From positions 1 through 64,000 of the forward strand of contig CAVUSZ010000046.1 in the NCBI GenBank assembly GCA_963744255.1: 64,000 nt of DNA, given 5' to 3'. The stretch comes from DATEDA01 sp963744255. GTDB taxonomy: Bacteria; Pseudomonadota; Gammaproteobacteria; Burkholderiales; SG8-39. Below the pieces are notes generated by a model. That model made no database searches, was not told the origin of the DNA, and worked only from the letters and a program-made list of their open reading frames with translations. Shown here in pieces: positions 1 to 8,547 of the stretch (position 1 is its first letter; the number at the start of each line of letters is the position of its first letter). A program made the position numbers and the translations under genes.

Positions 1-2
1 GG

Positions 3-761
3 TCCTTCGTCGAGGTGCGGGCCGCCGCCTCGAGGTCGAGCGATCGACGTCGATGCGCGCGGCCGACGCTCGTCTTCCTGCACGAAGGCCTGGGCTCGGT
101 CTCGCCAGTGGCGCGATTTCCCGGCGCGCAGGTCGCCGAGGCGACGGGCTGCGCGGCGGTCGTCTACTCGCGCTACGGCTACGGCGGCTCGGACGTGCTG
201 CGAAGCGCCGTTCGAGCGTCGACTACATGCACGACGAGGCGCTCGACGAGCTGCCCGAGCTGCTCGCGAAGCTCGGCGATCGCGCGCCCGATGCTCGTCG
301 GCCACTCCGACGGCGCCTCGATCGCGCTGATCCACGCCGGCGTCGCGCGACCCGGTGCGCGCTCGTCGCGCTCGCGCCGCACGTTTCGTCGAGGACTTCT
401 CGGTCGAAGAGCATCGCCGCGGCGAAGGTCGCCTTCGAGACGACCGACCTCCGCGAGAAGCTCGGGCGCCACCACCCCGAGCGCGGAACGACGTTCTACG
501 GCTGGAACGACGTCTGGCTCGCATCCCGATTTCCGCGAGCTGGAATATCGAGGAGTATCCTGCCCGGCATCCGTTGCCCGGTGCTCGCGGTCCAGGGCGA
601 GGACGACGAGTACGGCACGATGGCACAGGTCGACGCGATCGCGCGCGCGTGTCAACGGCCCGTGCGAGATCGTCAAGCTCGCCGCGTGCGGGCATACGCC
701 GCATCGCGACCAGCCGGAGGCGACGCTCGCGGCGCTCGCGCGGTTCGTCGCGGCGCCATAA
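3..761 (+). CDS. alpha/beta-fold hydrolase, frame broken by several indels
   Basis: Pieces of one alpha/beta hydrolase can be read by hopping between the three forward frames: an N-terminal stretch with LVFLHEGLGS, then SRYGYGGSD, the nucleophile elbow VGHSDGAS (serine nucleophile), a middle piece ending QGEDDEYG (the acid region), and a C-terminal piece with ACGHTPHRDQPE carrying the catalytic histidine. At least six single-base frame changes separate them, so the coding sequence is not readable as given. The pieces lie in the right order and spacing for a hydrolase of about 250 residues. The true start may lie just before the window. A good ribosome site for the next gene follows 2 bp after its TAA, so the two are likely co-transcribed. 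The substrate is unknown. Sequencing error is likelier than decay, because the conserved motifs are intact. Confidence 0.6.
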   Translation, partial: SFVEVRAAASRSSDRRRCARPTLVFLHEGLGSVSPVARFPGAQVAEATGCAAVVYSRYGYGGSDVLRSAVRASTTCTTRRSTSCPSCSRSSAIARPMLVGHSDGASIALIHAGVARPGARSSRSRRTFRRGLLGRRASPRRRSPSRRPTSARSSGATTPSAERRSTAGTTSGSHPDFRELEYRGVSCPASVARCSRSRARTTSTARWHRSTRSRARVNGPCEIVKLAACGHTPHRDQPEATLAALARFVAAP

Positions 762-773
762 AGGAGGAGGCTC

Positions 774-1538
774 ATGCGAGGACTCGAGGGCAAGGTCGCG
801 CTCGTCACGGGCGCCGCGAACGGCATCGGCCGCGCGATCGCGCAGCGGCTCGCCGCGGAAGGCTGCACGGTCGGGATCTTCGATCTCGACGAGACCGGCG
901 CGCTCGAGTGCGCGGGCGAGATCCAGACGCAGGGCGGCCACTCGCACGTCGAGATCGTCGACATCGGCGACTACCGCGCGGTCGAGCGCGCAGTGGCGTC
1001 GCTCGAGAGCTCGCGCGGGCCGGTGGACATCCTCGTCAACAACGCCGGCTGGGACCGCGCCGCGAACTTCCTGGACACCGAGCCGGCGTTCTGGGACCAG
1101 GTGATCCGCATCAACCTCTACGGGCCGCTCAACATGCACCACGTCGTGCTGAAAGGCATGGCGGCCCGCGGGCGCGGCAACGTGGTGAACATCGCCTCCG
1201 ACGCCGGCCGGGTCGGCTCGTCGGGCGAGGCGGTGTACTCGGCGTGCAAGGGCGGCGTCATCGCGCTCACCAAGACGCTCGCACGCGAGCTGGTGGCCAA
1301 GGGGATCCGGCTGAACACCGTGTGTCCCGGACCGACCGACACCGCGATCCTGCGGAGCTTCACCGAGGCCCCGACGGGGCGAAGATCCTGGAGGGCCTGA
1401 AGCGCGCGATCCCGATGCGAGCGTCTCGGGTCGCCCGAGGACTATCCGGGCCTCGTCGCGTTTCTCGCGAGCGACGACGCCGCCTACATCACCGGGCAGA
1501 CGATCAGCGTGTCGGGCGGGCTCACGATGCAGGGCTGA
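774..1538 (+). CDS. short-chain dehydrogenase, BadH-like, two frameshifts
   Basis: Classical SDR oxidoreductase of about 255 residues. It shows the NAD(P) motif VTGAANGIGRAIA near residue 11, the NNAG motif (VNNAGWD), and the catalytic pair in YSACK. The acid between the Rossmann strands (IFDLDE) suggests NAD preference. Reading is clean to about 1370; the frame then shifts twice (near 1375 and 1425) before the conserved tail YITGQTISVSGG ends at the TGA at 1536-1538. Length and motifs fit 2-hydroxycyclohexanecarboxyl-CoA dehydrogenase (BadH) and related 3-hydroxyacyl-CoA dehydrogenases; I infer an acyl-CoA substrate but cannot prove it. The start ATG has an excellent Shine-Dalgarno (AAGGAGGAGG) 5 bp upstream. 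Its neighbours, a hydrolase and a convergent FadH-like reductase, fit acyl-CoA breakdown. Confidence 0.75.
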
Positions 1539-1556
1539 CGAGGGCGCGGGTGAGGG

Positions 1557-3575
1557 TCACAGCGCGAGCGCGACCCGCATCCCCTGGTCGATCGCGCGCA
1601 GCGCGTCGAGCTCGGCCGCCACGTCGGCGCCGCCGATGAGGTGCGCGCGACGCCCGAGCGCGGCGAGCTCGTCGTGGAGCGAGCGCACGGGCTCCTGGCC
1701 GGCGCAGACGACGACGTGGTCGACGGCGAGCAGCCGCGGCGCGTCCTCGTGCCGGATGTGCAGCCCGGCGTCGTCGATCTTCAGGTAGTCCACCCCGACG
1801 AGGATCTTTACGCCGCGCCGCGCGAGCTCCGCGCGGATCGCCCAGCCGGTGGAAAGCCCGAGCGTCTTGCCCGCGGGCGTCGTCTTCCGCTGCAGCAGGA
1901 AGATCTCGCGCGGCGGCGTCTCGCGCGCATCGCCGCTCAGGCCGCCGTGCGAGCGGCCGGTGTCGTCGACGCCCCACGCGTCGAGGAAGTGCGCGGCGGC
2001 GTCGTCGGCTTCGGGCCTGCTCAGGTAGACGGCGGCGTCGAAGCCGATGCCGCCGGCGCCGATGATCGCGACGCGCCGGCCGGGCACCTTGCGCCCGCTG
2101 AGCACCTCGTCGTAGCGGAGCGCCTTCGGGTGGTCGATCCCGGGGATCGGCGGCACCCGCGGCGTGACGCCGGTCGCGACGACGATCTCGTCGAAGCCGG
2201 CGGCGGCGAGCTCGGCGGCGCCGCGGCCGGGAGGCGAGCCGCACATCGACGCCGAGCCCGCGCCAGCCGGCGGTCGAAGTAGCGGATCGTCTCGGCGAAC
2301 TCCTTGCCGGGGATCGCCGCGGCGAGATTCATCTGGCCGCCGATCGCCGGCGCCGCCTCGTAGAGCGTCACCGCGTGGCCGCGCTCGGCCGCGGTGACCG
2401 CGCACGCCAGTCCCGCCGCGCCCGGCGCCGACGACCGCGACGCGGCTTCGCCCGCGGCGCACGGCCGGTCGGCAGATCGAGCTCCCGGCCGGCGCGCGGG
2501 TTCACGAGGCAGGTCGCGGGCTCGTCGCGGAAGATGAAGTCGAGGCAGGCCTGGTTGCACGCGATGCAGGTATTGATCTCGTCGCCGCGGCCCTCGCGCG
2601 CCTTCCGCGCGAACTCGGCGTCGGCGAGGAGCGGGCGGGCGAGCGACACGGCGTCGGCGTAGCCGTCGCGGACGAGCGCCTCGGCCACCTCCGGCGTGTT
2701 GATCCGGTTGGTCGCCATCACCGGGATCGGCGCCGCTTCCTTCAGCCGCTTCACCGCGAACGCGAACGCCGCGCGCGGCACCATGTAGCCGATCGTCGGC
2801 ACGCGTGCCTCGTGCCAGCCGATGCCGGTGTCGAGGGGGTCGGCGCCGGCGGCGGCGACCGCGCGCGCCTGCGCAGCCGTCTCCTCCGCGTCGAGCCCGC
2901 CGTCGACGAGATCGAGCGCCGAGATCCGGTAGACGATCAGGAAGTCCCGGCCGGCTCGTTCGCGCGTCCGGCGCACGATCTCGACCGGGAAGCGCAGCCG
3001 GTTCTCGAGCGAGCCGCCCCAGCGGTCGGTGCGGTCGTTGGTCCGGAGCGAGGTGAACTGGGTGATGAGGTAGCCCTCCGAGGCCATGATCTCGACGCCG
3101 TCGTAGCCCGCTTCCTGCGCGAGCGCGGCGCACGCGACGAAGGCGTCGATCGTCTGCTCGATCTCGCCGTCGGCGAGCGACGCGCGGCGTGCGGCGGTTG
3201 ATCGGGGAGGGGATGGCCGAAGCGCCGACGAGCTCGTCGAGCTTCGCGTAGCGCCCGGCGTGCAGGATCTGGAGGCAGATCGGCGCGCCCGCCGCGTGCA
3301 CCGCGTCCACGATCGTCCGGTGGAAGGGGATCTGGTCGCGCCGGTCGAAGACGAGCGAGTCGGCTTCCATCCGGCCCGGACCGTCGGGCGAGACGCCGCC
3401 GGTGAGCACCAGCGAAACGCCGCCGCGCGCGCGCTCGGCGTAGAACGCGGCGAGGCGCTCCGCCGGGCGGTCGACGCACTCGAGCCGCGTGTGCATCGAG
3501 CCCATCACGATGCGGTTCTTGAGGGTGAGGGGGCCGAGCGCGAGCGGCGTGAAGAGGTGAGGGTAGCTGGGTCAT
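1557..3575 (-). CDS. FadH-like 2,4-dienoyl-CoA reductase / old-yellow-enzyme family flavoprotein, frameshifted
   Basis: About 672 residues when the frames are joined, the length of E. coli FadH. Order of parts: an FMN-binding TIM barrel (LTLKNRIVMGSMHTRLE, then LQILHAGRYAK, then DRWGGSLENRLRF), the iron-sulfur cysteines in CIACNQACLD followed by TCLVNP, then an FAD/NAD(P) module with AVTLYEAAPAIGGQM and the second Rossmann motif IIGAGGIGFDAAVY. Such proteins reduce dienoyl-CoA or related enones with NADPH. At least five frame changes occur (near 3560, 3195, 2455, 2425 and 2270). The start ATG at 3575 is followed almost at once by an indel. It converges on the BadH-like gene (18 bp between stops). 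Other family members (trimethylamine dehydrogenase, bile-acid enoate reductases) share this architecture, so the substrate is open. Confidence 0.75.
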
Positions 3576-3690
3576 CGTGGGCGCGGATTATGCGCGAAGG
3601 GGCCGCGCTGGCTGCTCAGCGCGCGTCGCTCCGAGCATCGCCCGAGCGATCACGCTAGAATCCGCGCTCGCTCGCTCGGCGCACCGATCC

Positions 3691-4013
3691 ATGAAGCTCG
3701 CCCCCGCTCTCATCGCCGCGCTCGCGCTGCTTCCCGACTTCGCGTTCGCGCAGGACAAGAAGATGGAAGCGCGTCTGCGGCGATCTCTTCGGCGCGCGCC
3801 TGACCGCGATCCGCCTCATGCAGGAGGGCTGGCCGGCCCAGACGGATCGTCCAGGACGCGGTCGACCGGCCGGAGTGGCGCAACGCCTCGATGCCGGACA
3901 AGAAGATGCTGATGGACCTCCTGCAGGAGACGATGCAGGCGCCGGGAGCCCCGAGCTCCGAGGTCATCCGCGACTGCATGCGGCGCGCCGAGGCGGCGCC
4001 GAAGAGCCAGTGA
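3691..4013 (+). CDS. small secreted hypothetical protein, frameshifted
   Basis: Starts with a clear signal peptide (MKLAPALIAALALLPDFAFA, cleavage after AFA) followed by QDKKMEARL. Joining frames across two indels gives a mature helical, charged protein of about 85 residues ending with EAAPKSQ at the TGA 4011-4013; a segment DKKMLMDLLQETMQ and one cysteine (DCMRRAE) are visible. A TAGAAT sequence lies about 35 bp upstream of the ATG and may be a -10 element. I do not recognise the family. It ends 4 bp into the probable GTG start of the transporter gene that follows. Confidence 0.5.
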
Positions 4014-5262
4014 CGGCGCGGCCGCGTCGCTCCGGACCGACGCCCGCGTCATCGGGCTGGTCGGCGTCGCCCACGGGCTGTCGCACTTCTTCCAGCTCTG
4101 CATTCCGCCGCTCTTCCCGCTGCTCAAGGACGAGTTCGGCGTGAGCTACGCCGCGCTCGGCGCGGTGCTCGCGGTGTTCTACGCGGTGTCCGGCGTGATG
4201 CAGACCGTCGCCGGCTTCCTCGTCGACCGCGTCGGCGCGCGCACGATCCTGCTCGCCGGGCTCGCGCTCATCGGCGGCGGGACGCTCGCGGCGGGGCTCG
4301 CGCCCTCGTTCGCGTGGCTGTTCCTCGCCGCCGCGATCGCCGGGCTCGGCAACAGCGTCTTCCATCCGGCCGACCTCGCGCTGCTGAACGGCAAGGTGGA
4401 CGTGAGCCGGCTCGGCTATGCGTTCAGCGTGCACGGGATCACCGGCAACATCGGCTGGGTGCTCGCGCCGCTCTTCGTCGTCCCGATCGCGCAAGCGCCA
4501 CGGCTGGCGCGCCGCGCTCGTCGCGGCCGGCGCGATGGGGCTCGTGTTCTGCGCGGCGCTCGCGACGCAGCGGGTGCTCGGCGGCGAGCTGCGGCAGCAC
4601 CCGGCCGGCGCCGGCACGCAGCGCGCCGCCGGCGGGATCGCGCCGCTCCTCGCCCGCCCGGTGCTGCTCGCGTTCCTGTTCTTCTTCCTCTACGCCGTGG
4701 CGCTCGTCGGCTTCCAGACGTTCTCGACCGCGGCGCTGACGGGCCTCCACGGCGTGACGCTGGTCGCGGCGTCGACCGCGCTGACGGCGTTCCTGCGTCG
4801 GCGGTGCCGCCGGCATCCTGGTCGGCGGGGTGGTCGCGGCGCGCACGCAGCGCCACAACCTCGTCGCAGCGATCAGCGTCGGCGTGCCGGCGGTGCTCTC
4901 GCTCGTCATCGCCGCGGGCGGCCTCGAGCGCTCCGGCGCTCGTCGCGCTCATGGCGCTCACCGGCTTCGTCCTCGGCTCGATCGGGCCGTCGCGGGACAT
5001 CATCGTCCGCGGCATCGCACCGCCCGAGGCGCGCGGCAAGGTGTACGGCTTCGTGTACTCGGGGCTGGACCTCGCCGGGCTGATCGCGCCGCTCCTCTTC
5101 GGCTGGGCGCTCGATCATGGCCGGCCGGATCTCGTCTTCATCGGCGCCGCAGTCTTCCTCGTCGCCGCGATCCCGACCGTGCTGCGGGTGCGGCGGCGCG
5201 GGACGGCTGCCGCGCCAGACGCTGCATCGGCACGAGCGCCGCGGCCTCGCAGCAACCAGTAG
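4010..5262 (+). CDS. major facilitator superfamily transporter, frameshifted
   Basis: About 415 residues of a 12-helix MFS permease, in fragments from three frames. The N-terminal helices contain GVAHGLSHFFQLCIPPLFP, then GFLVDRVGART (the loop 2-3 motif) and NSVFHPADLALL; the C-terminal half has IVRGIAPPEARGKVYGFVYS and WALDHGRPD. The HPAD/'FHP' signature resembles fosmidomycin-resistance-type and related MFS members. Frame changes fall near 4030, 4500, 4800 and 4930. The GTG at 4010 overlaps the preceding stop (GTGA) and is my choice of start. Substrate unknown; likely inner membrane. Confidence 0.65.
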
Positions 5263-5280
5263 CACGCCTGCCGTTTGTAG

Positions 5281-5798
5281 CTACCCGCGCTCCCGGGCTT
5301 CGGCCGGGAAGGGTGGCGCGGAGAAGACGAAGTAGATGCTGCTCGCCGCGTCGGCTGCGGTGAGAGTCGCTTGGAGCAGCTGGAGACGCGTGATCGTGCC
5401 GCCGGCCACGCTCACCCGGTCGCCCGGCCGAAGCTCGGCCTCTCGCGTACCCGCACCGTGCGGTCGATGCCGTCGGCGAACCGCACCGTGACATCCCACA
5501 CCGTCTCCGCCCCGGCGCGGTGCGCGATCGCGCTGCCGGCCATCGAGCCGCCGCGCTGCCCAGGACCGTGGCGATCGTCTGCCCGCTGCCGCCGCCGATC
5601 GTGCTGCCGAGGAGCGCGCCGGCGATCGCGCCGCCCACGGGCCGACAACCGCCGCGCCGGTGCTCGTCTGTTGCGATTCCTGGGTCGAAACGACCGTCCG
5701 TCCCCGGACGGCAGCGCCTGCTCGGGCGTAGTGGCGCCGCCGGCAGCGAGGAGAATCACGGCGAGCGCGAGTCCAATCGATCTCACGGCGCGTCTCAC
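5281..5798 (-). CDS. SlyB-like glycine-zipper outer-membrane protein, frameshifted
   Basis: Reading across about three indels gives an N-terminal hydrophobic segment (IGLALAVILLAAGG), then a glycine-zipper stretch GAIAGALLGSTIGGGSGQTI and AGSMAGSAIAHRAGAETVWD, then a small beta-rich region VTVRFADGIDRTVRVRE and LRPGDRVSVAGG. This is the layout of SlyB/Pcp-type glycine zipper 2TM proteins, which usually sit in the outer membrane as lipoproteins; I do not see a certain lipobox. The GTG start overlaps the stop of the upstream solute-binding gene by 4 bp (GTGA), so both are probably one transcript. Confidence 0.5.
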
Positions 5799-6652
5799 TC
5801 GGGCAGGGCGTTGAGGTAGTACATCGACGCGAGCAGGAGCCCCGGCTTGCCGAACGCGCCGAACCAGCGGTCGTAGATCTCGACGATGCCCTGGCCCTTG
5901 TAGAGCTGCGCGAGCGCGCGGTTCACCGCGAGGCGGAAATCGCCGTCGTTCTTGCGCAGCATCAGCGCGTAGGGCTCGAAGGAGAAGTCCTCGTCCGACA
6001 GCGCGAGCTTCTTCGGGTCCTTCGCTTTCGCGACGGCCCCGAGCGGCACCACCCGGTCGGTCGCGAACGCGTCCACCTGCCCGCGCCTCGAGCATCGCGA
6101 TCGCTTCCTGCTGCGAGCTTCGACCGCGACGATCTGCGCGGTCGACGGCCGCTCCTTCAGTGCCTGAGGGCAGCGCGCGTTCGGCGGTGGTGCCGGACTC
6201 GACCGCCACCCGCTTCCCGGCCAGCTCGGCGAGCCGCGCGATCGGCGCGTCGGCGCGGGAGAGCACGCCGCCGCCGTCGATGAACGTGAGCGCGCTGAAG
6301 TCCACCTGCTGGAGGCGGGATAGCGTCACCGTGGTCGTGCCGCACTCGAGGTCGACCTGGCCGTTCGTCACGGCGGCAAACCGGCTCTCCGCGGTGACCG
6401 GGACCCACTTCACCGCGAGGCCGTCGAGCCTCAGCTGCTGCTGCAGCGAGGCGACGACGCGCTTGCAGAGATCGACGACGTAGCCGGCCGGCTGCTTGCC
6501 CTCGCCGGTGAACGAGAACGGCACCGCCGTCTCGCGGTAGCCGAGCGTGATCGTCTTCGAGTCGCGGATCTTGGCGAGCGTGCCCCCGGGGCTCTGGGCC
6601 GCCGCGGAAGCGCGATCGCAGCCGCGACGAGCGCGGCGGCGAAGCGTGTCAT
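5795..6652 (-). CDS. periplasmic amino-acid-type solute-binding protein (GltI-like), frameshifted
   Basis: Starts MTRFAAALVAAAIAL, a signal peptide, at an ATG at 6652. After an indel the mature protein reads GTLAKIRDSKTITLGYRETA (the typical first strand of family-3 binding proteins), later DLECGTTTVT, and GKRVAVESGTTAERAL, with the C-terminal lobe FSFEPYALMLRKNDGDFR and QGIVEIYDRWFG. This matches glutamate/aspartate ABC transporter binding proteins. No permease or ATPase genes are next to it, so it is an orphan here or serves a transporter elsewhere. At least four frame changes (near 6600, 6150, 6110 and 6080). The following gene overlaps by 4 bp. Confidence 0.65.
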
Positions 6653-6865
6653 CGTCGTCGTCTCCGTCTCCGTGCTGCAGAAGGGAGCGAAGTATATTCG
6701 CGGCGCCGGCGGCGGGGCCGTTCACCATCGAGGAGCGGCCCGCGCCGGCGCTCCGGTCGACGGTCGCCTCGTCGGGAATAGCTCGGCCGCGCCGGTTGCC
6801 CGGCCCGCGACGGGACCTCGATCGCACGGCGCTTTCGAGCAGGAACGGGCAGGGCGTCCGCCGCT

Positions 6866-7258
6866 CTACGCTGAACCGGACGGGTCCCGCAGCGGCACGC
6901 AGCCTTGGAGCAGCATGGTCAGCCCGTCTTGCCGGCGGCGCGCCCCGGCTGCTCCGGAATGCGCAGGGAGTCGCGCGATCAGCATCAGGATGCCGAGGAT
7001 AATGAGGAGCGTCGGCAGCAGCACGAACCAGCTGACGTGCCACCGGTCGTGCAGCACCCAGGCGATTCCGACCGCGATCAGGATCGGACCGGTGACGACC
7101 GAGGTCTTGGTGATGCGATCCAGGATGAAGATCGCGATGCCCCCTGCGATCAGCCCGGCCGCGATCAGCCAGTCGATATCGGGGAAGAGGCGAAAGTACC
7201 AGAGCAGCCAGGCGGCGCCGACGACGATCAGCGTGACCGGCAGGGAAGCGTTCCTCAT
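6866..7258 (-). CDS. small membrane protein with paired TM helices (LiaF/DUF5668-like)
   Basis: 130 residues with four predicted membrane helices in two pairs: LPVTLIVVGAAWLLWYF and LIAAGLIAGGIAIFIL, then VTGPILIAVGIAWVL and LLPTLLIILGILMLIA. Helical pairs of this kind occur in the N-terminal domain of LiaF-type stress sensors and in DUF5668 proteins. The polar tail after residue 107 is Arg-rich and may reflect one more indel. ATG at 7258 is preceded by GGAG. It is divergent from hslR with about 60 bp between the starts. Function unknown. Confidence 0.55.
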   Translation of the reverse strand: MRNASLPVTLIVVGAAWLLWYFRLFPDIDWLIAAGLIAGGIAIFILDRITKTSVVTGPILIAVGIAWVLHDRWHVSWFVLLPTLLIILGILMLIARLPAHSGAAGARRRQDGLTMLLQGCVPLRDPSGSA

Positions 7259-7319
7259 CGTCGATCTCCTTGTCGCGGGCGCTACTATAGCGTCCCCCCG
7301 AGGGCGAGCGCCGCCACCG

Positions 7320-7709
7320 ATGACCGAGCCCGCCGACCGCCTGCGCATCGACAAGTGGCTCTGGGCCGCGCGCTTCTTCAAGACGCGCAGCCTCGCGGCG
7401 CAGGCCGTCGACGGCGGCCGCGTGCGCGTGAACGGCGCTCGCGTCAGGCCGGCGAAGGACGTCAGACCCGGCGACGAAGTCTCGGTCCACATCGGCGAGC
7501 CCGAGTGGGTCATCGAAGTGCGCGGGCTCGCGGCGCGCCGCGGCCCGGCGGAAGAAGCGCGCAAGCGCTACGAGGAACGCCAGGAGAGCCGGGCACGCCG
7601 GCAGGCGGCGATCGAGGCGCGCAAGCAGCTACTCGAGCCGGCGTTCGACCTGCGCGGCTGCCCGACCAAGCGCGACCGGCGGAGGATGAAGCGCTTTACC
7701 GGCCGCTGA
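7320..7709 (+). CDS. hslR: S4-domain RNA-binding heat-shock protein Hsp15
   Basis: 129 residues, the usual Hsp15 length. The S4 domain fills the first 60 residues (LRIDKWLWAARFFKTRSLAA, then VDGGRVRVNGARVRPAKDVR), followed by a strand (WVIEVRGLAARRGPAEEAR) and a basic C-terminal helix rich in Arg and Lys ending KRDRRRMKRFTGR. Hsp15 binds free 50S subunits carrying nascent peptidyl-tRNA and helps recycle stalled ribosomes. The frame is intact, unlike its upstream neighbours. The ATG lies 30 bp after a TATAG sequence. Confidence 0.9.
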   Translation: MTEPADRLRIDKWLWAARFFKTRSLAAQAVDGGRVRVNGARVRPAKDVRPGDEVSVHIGEPEWVIEVRGLAARRGPAEEARKRYEERQESRARRQAAIEARKQLLEPAFDLRGCPTKRDRRRMKRFTGR

Positions 7710-7854
7710 TCGCCTGCCCGGCCTTCGGCAGGCCACGATGCTTTCTCCTCCCCCTGAAGGGCCGCCCCAGCCCGGCAGCGGGGAAGATGGAGGTGCGCTC
7801 GCACACGCCATCGAGGCTAAGATAGGCGCCGTCGAACCGGAACGGGTGGGGCAC

Positions 7855-8547
7855 ATGGCAGACGAGACTCCCCAGGACCTCTCAGGCGCAGGTATCAAGG
7901 TCGCGGCGAGCGAGACGGTGCGCGAGGGCGCGGACATCCGCGCGAAAGTCCACGAGCTGACGCTGCGCGCGCTCAACTCGCAGCGCTTCGATCGTCACGG
8001 CATGCGCGAGGTGATCCGGGCGGTCACCGAGGGCGCGGCGATGGGCGCCGAGAAGAGCACGACCGACATGCGGCTCGCCATGTCCGAGGCGCTGAAGGGC
8101 ATGGACCAGGCGCTGCGCACCTCGGCCGAGGCCGGGCACATGGCGCTCAAGACGCTCGCGGCCACCGGCAAGACCTTCTCCGACACCGAGCTGAAGACCG
8201 CGCTCGCGAACCTGCGCAGGCTCGAGGACGACCTCCTGACGACCGTCGGGCAGGTTGCCGACGCGGCGAGCTCGCGCGTACAGCCCGAGCTGCGCGAGGC
8301 GCTCCGCGGCGCGCGGCGGACCGGAACCGAGACCGGCAAGCAGGTCGCGGCGACGATGGGCGATTTCGCGCAGAAGTTCTCGGCGGCGTCCGCCGACGCG
8401 GCGATCGCCGGCATCGAGGCGGCCGGTCACTTCGGCGCGCGCGTCGCGGCCGTCGCGAGCGGGATCCTCGGCGGGCTCGCCGATGCGCTGCGCGGATCGG
8501 CGGAACAAGCGGCCGAGAAGAAGGACAAGCCAGACAAGGCGCAGTAA
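7855..8547 (+). CDS. alanine-rich helical protein, possibly DUF6781-type
   Basis: 230 residues, nearly all predicted amphipathic helix, rich in Ala, Glu, Arg and Thr, with no signal peptide or membrane segment. Visible blocks: LRALNSQRFDRHGMREVIRA, GAEKSTTDMRLAMSEALKGM, LANLRRLEDDLLTTVGQVA, and a small glycine-rich segment near the end (AVASGILGGLADALRG). The helical repeats resemble apolipoprotein- or phasin-like surface-binding proteins; I think it belongs to a little-studied proteobacterial family (DUF6781) but am not certain. Its TAA overlaps the ATG of the UbiB-family gene by one base (TAATG), a strong sign of translational coupling. I chose the ATG at 7855 because the 39 codons upstream look non-coding. 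Confidence 0.6.
   Translation: MADETPQDLSGAGIKVAASETVREGADIRAKVHELTLRALNSQRFDRHGMREVIRAVTEGAAMGAEKSTTDMRLAMSEALKGMDQALRTSAEAGHMALKTLAATGKTFSDTELKTALANLRRLEDDLLTTVGQVADAASSRVQPELREALRGARRTGTETGKQVAATMGDFAQKFSAASADAAIAGIEAAGHFGARVAAVASGILGGLADALRGSAEQAAEKKDKPDKAQ

Noticed and set aside
1522..2282. Long open frames opposite and beside the FadH-like gene
   Set aside because: Arg/Ala-rich out-of-frame readings typical of GC-rich genes; the FadH frames carry the conserved motifs.
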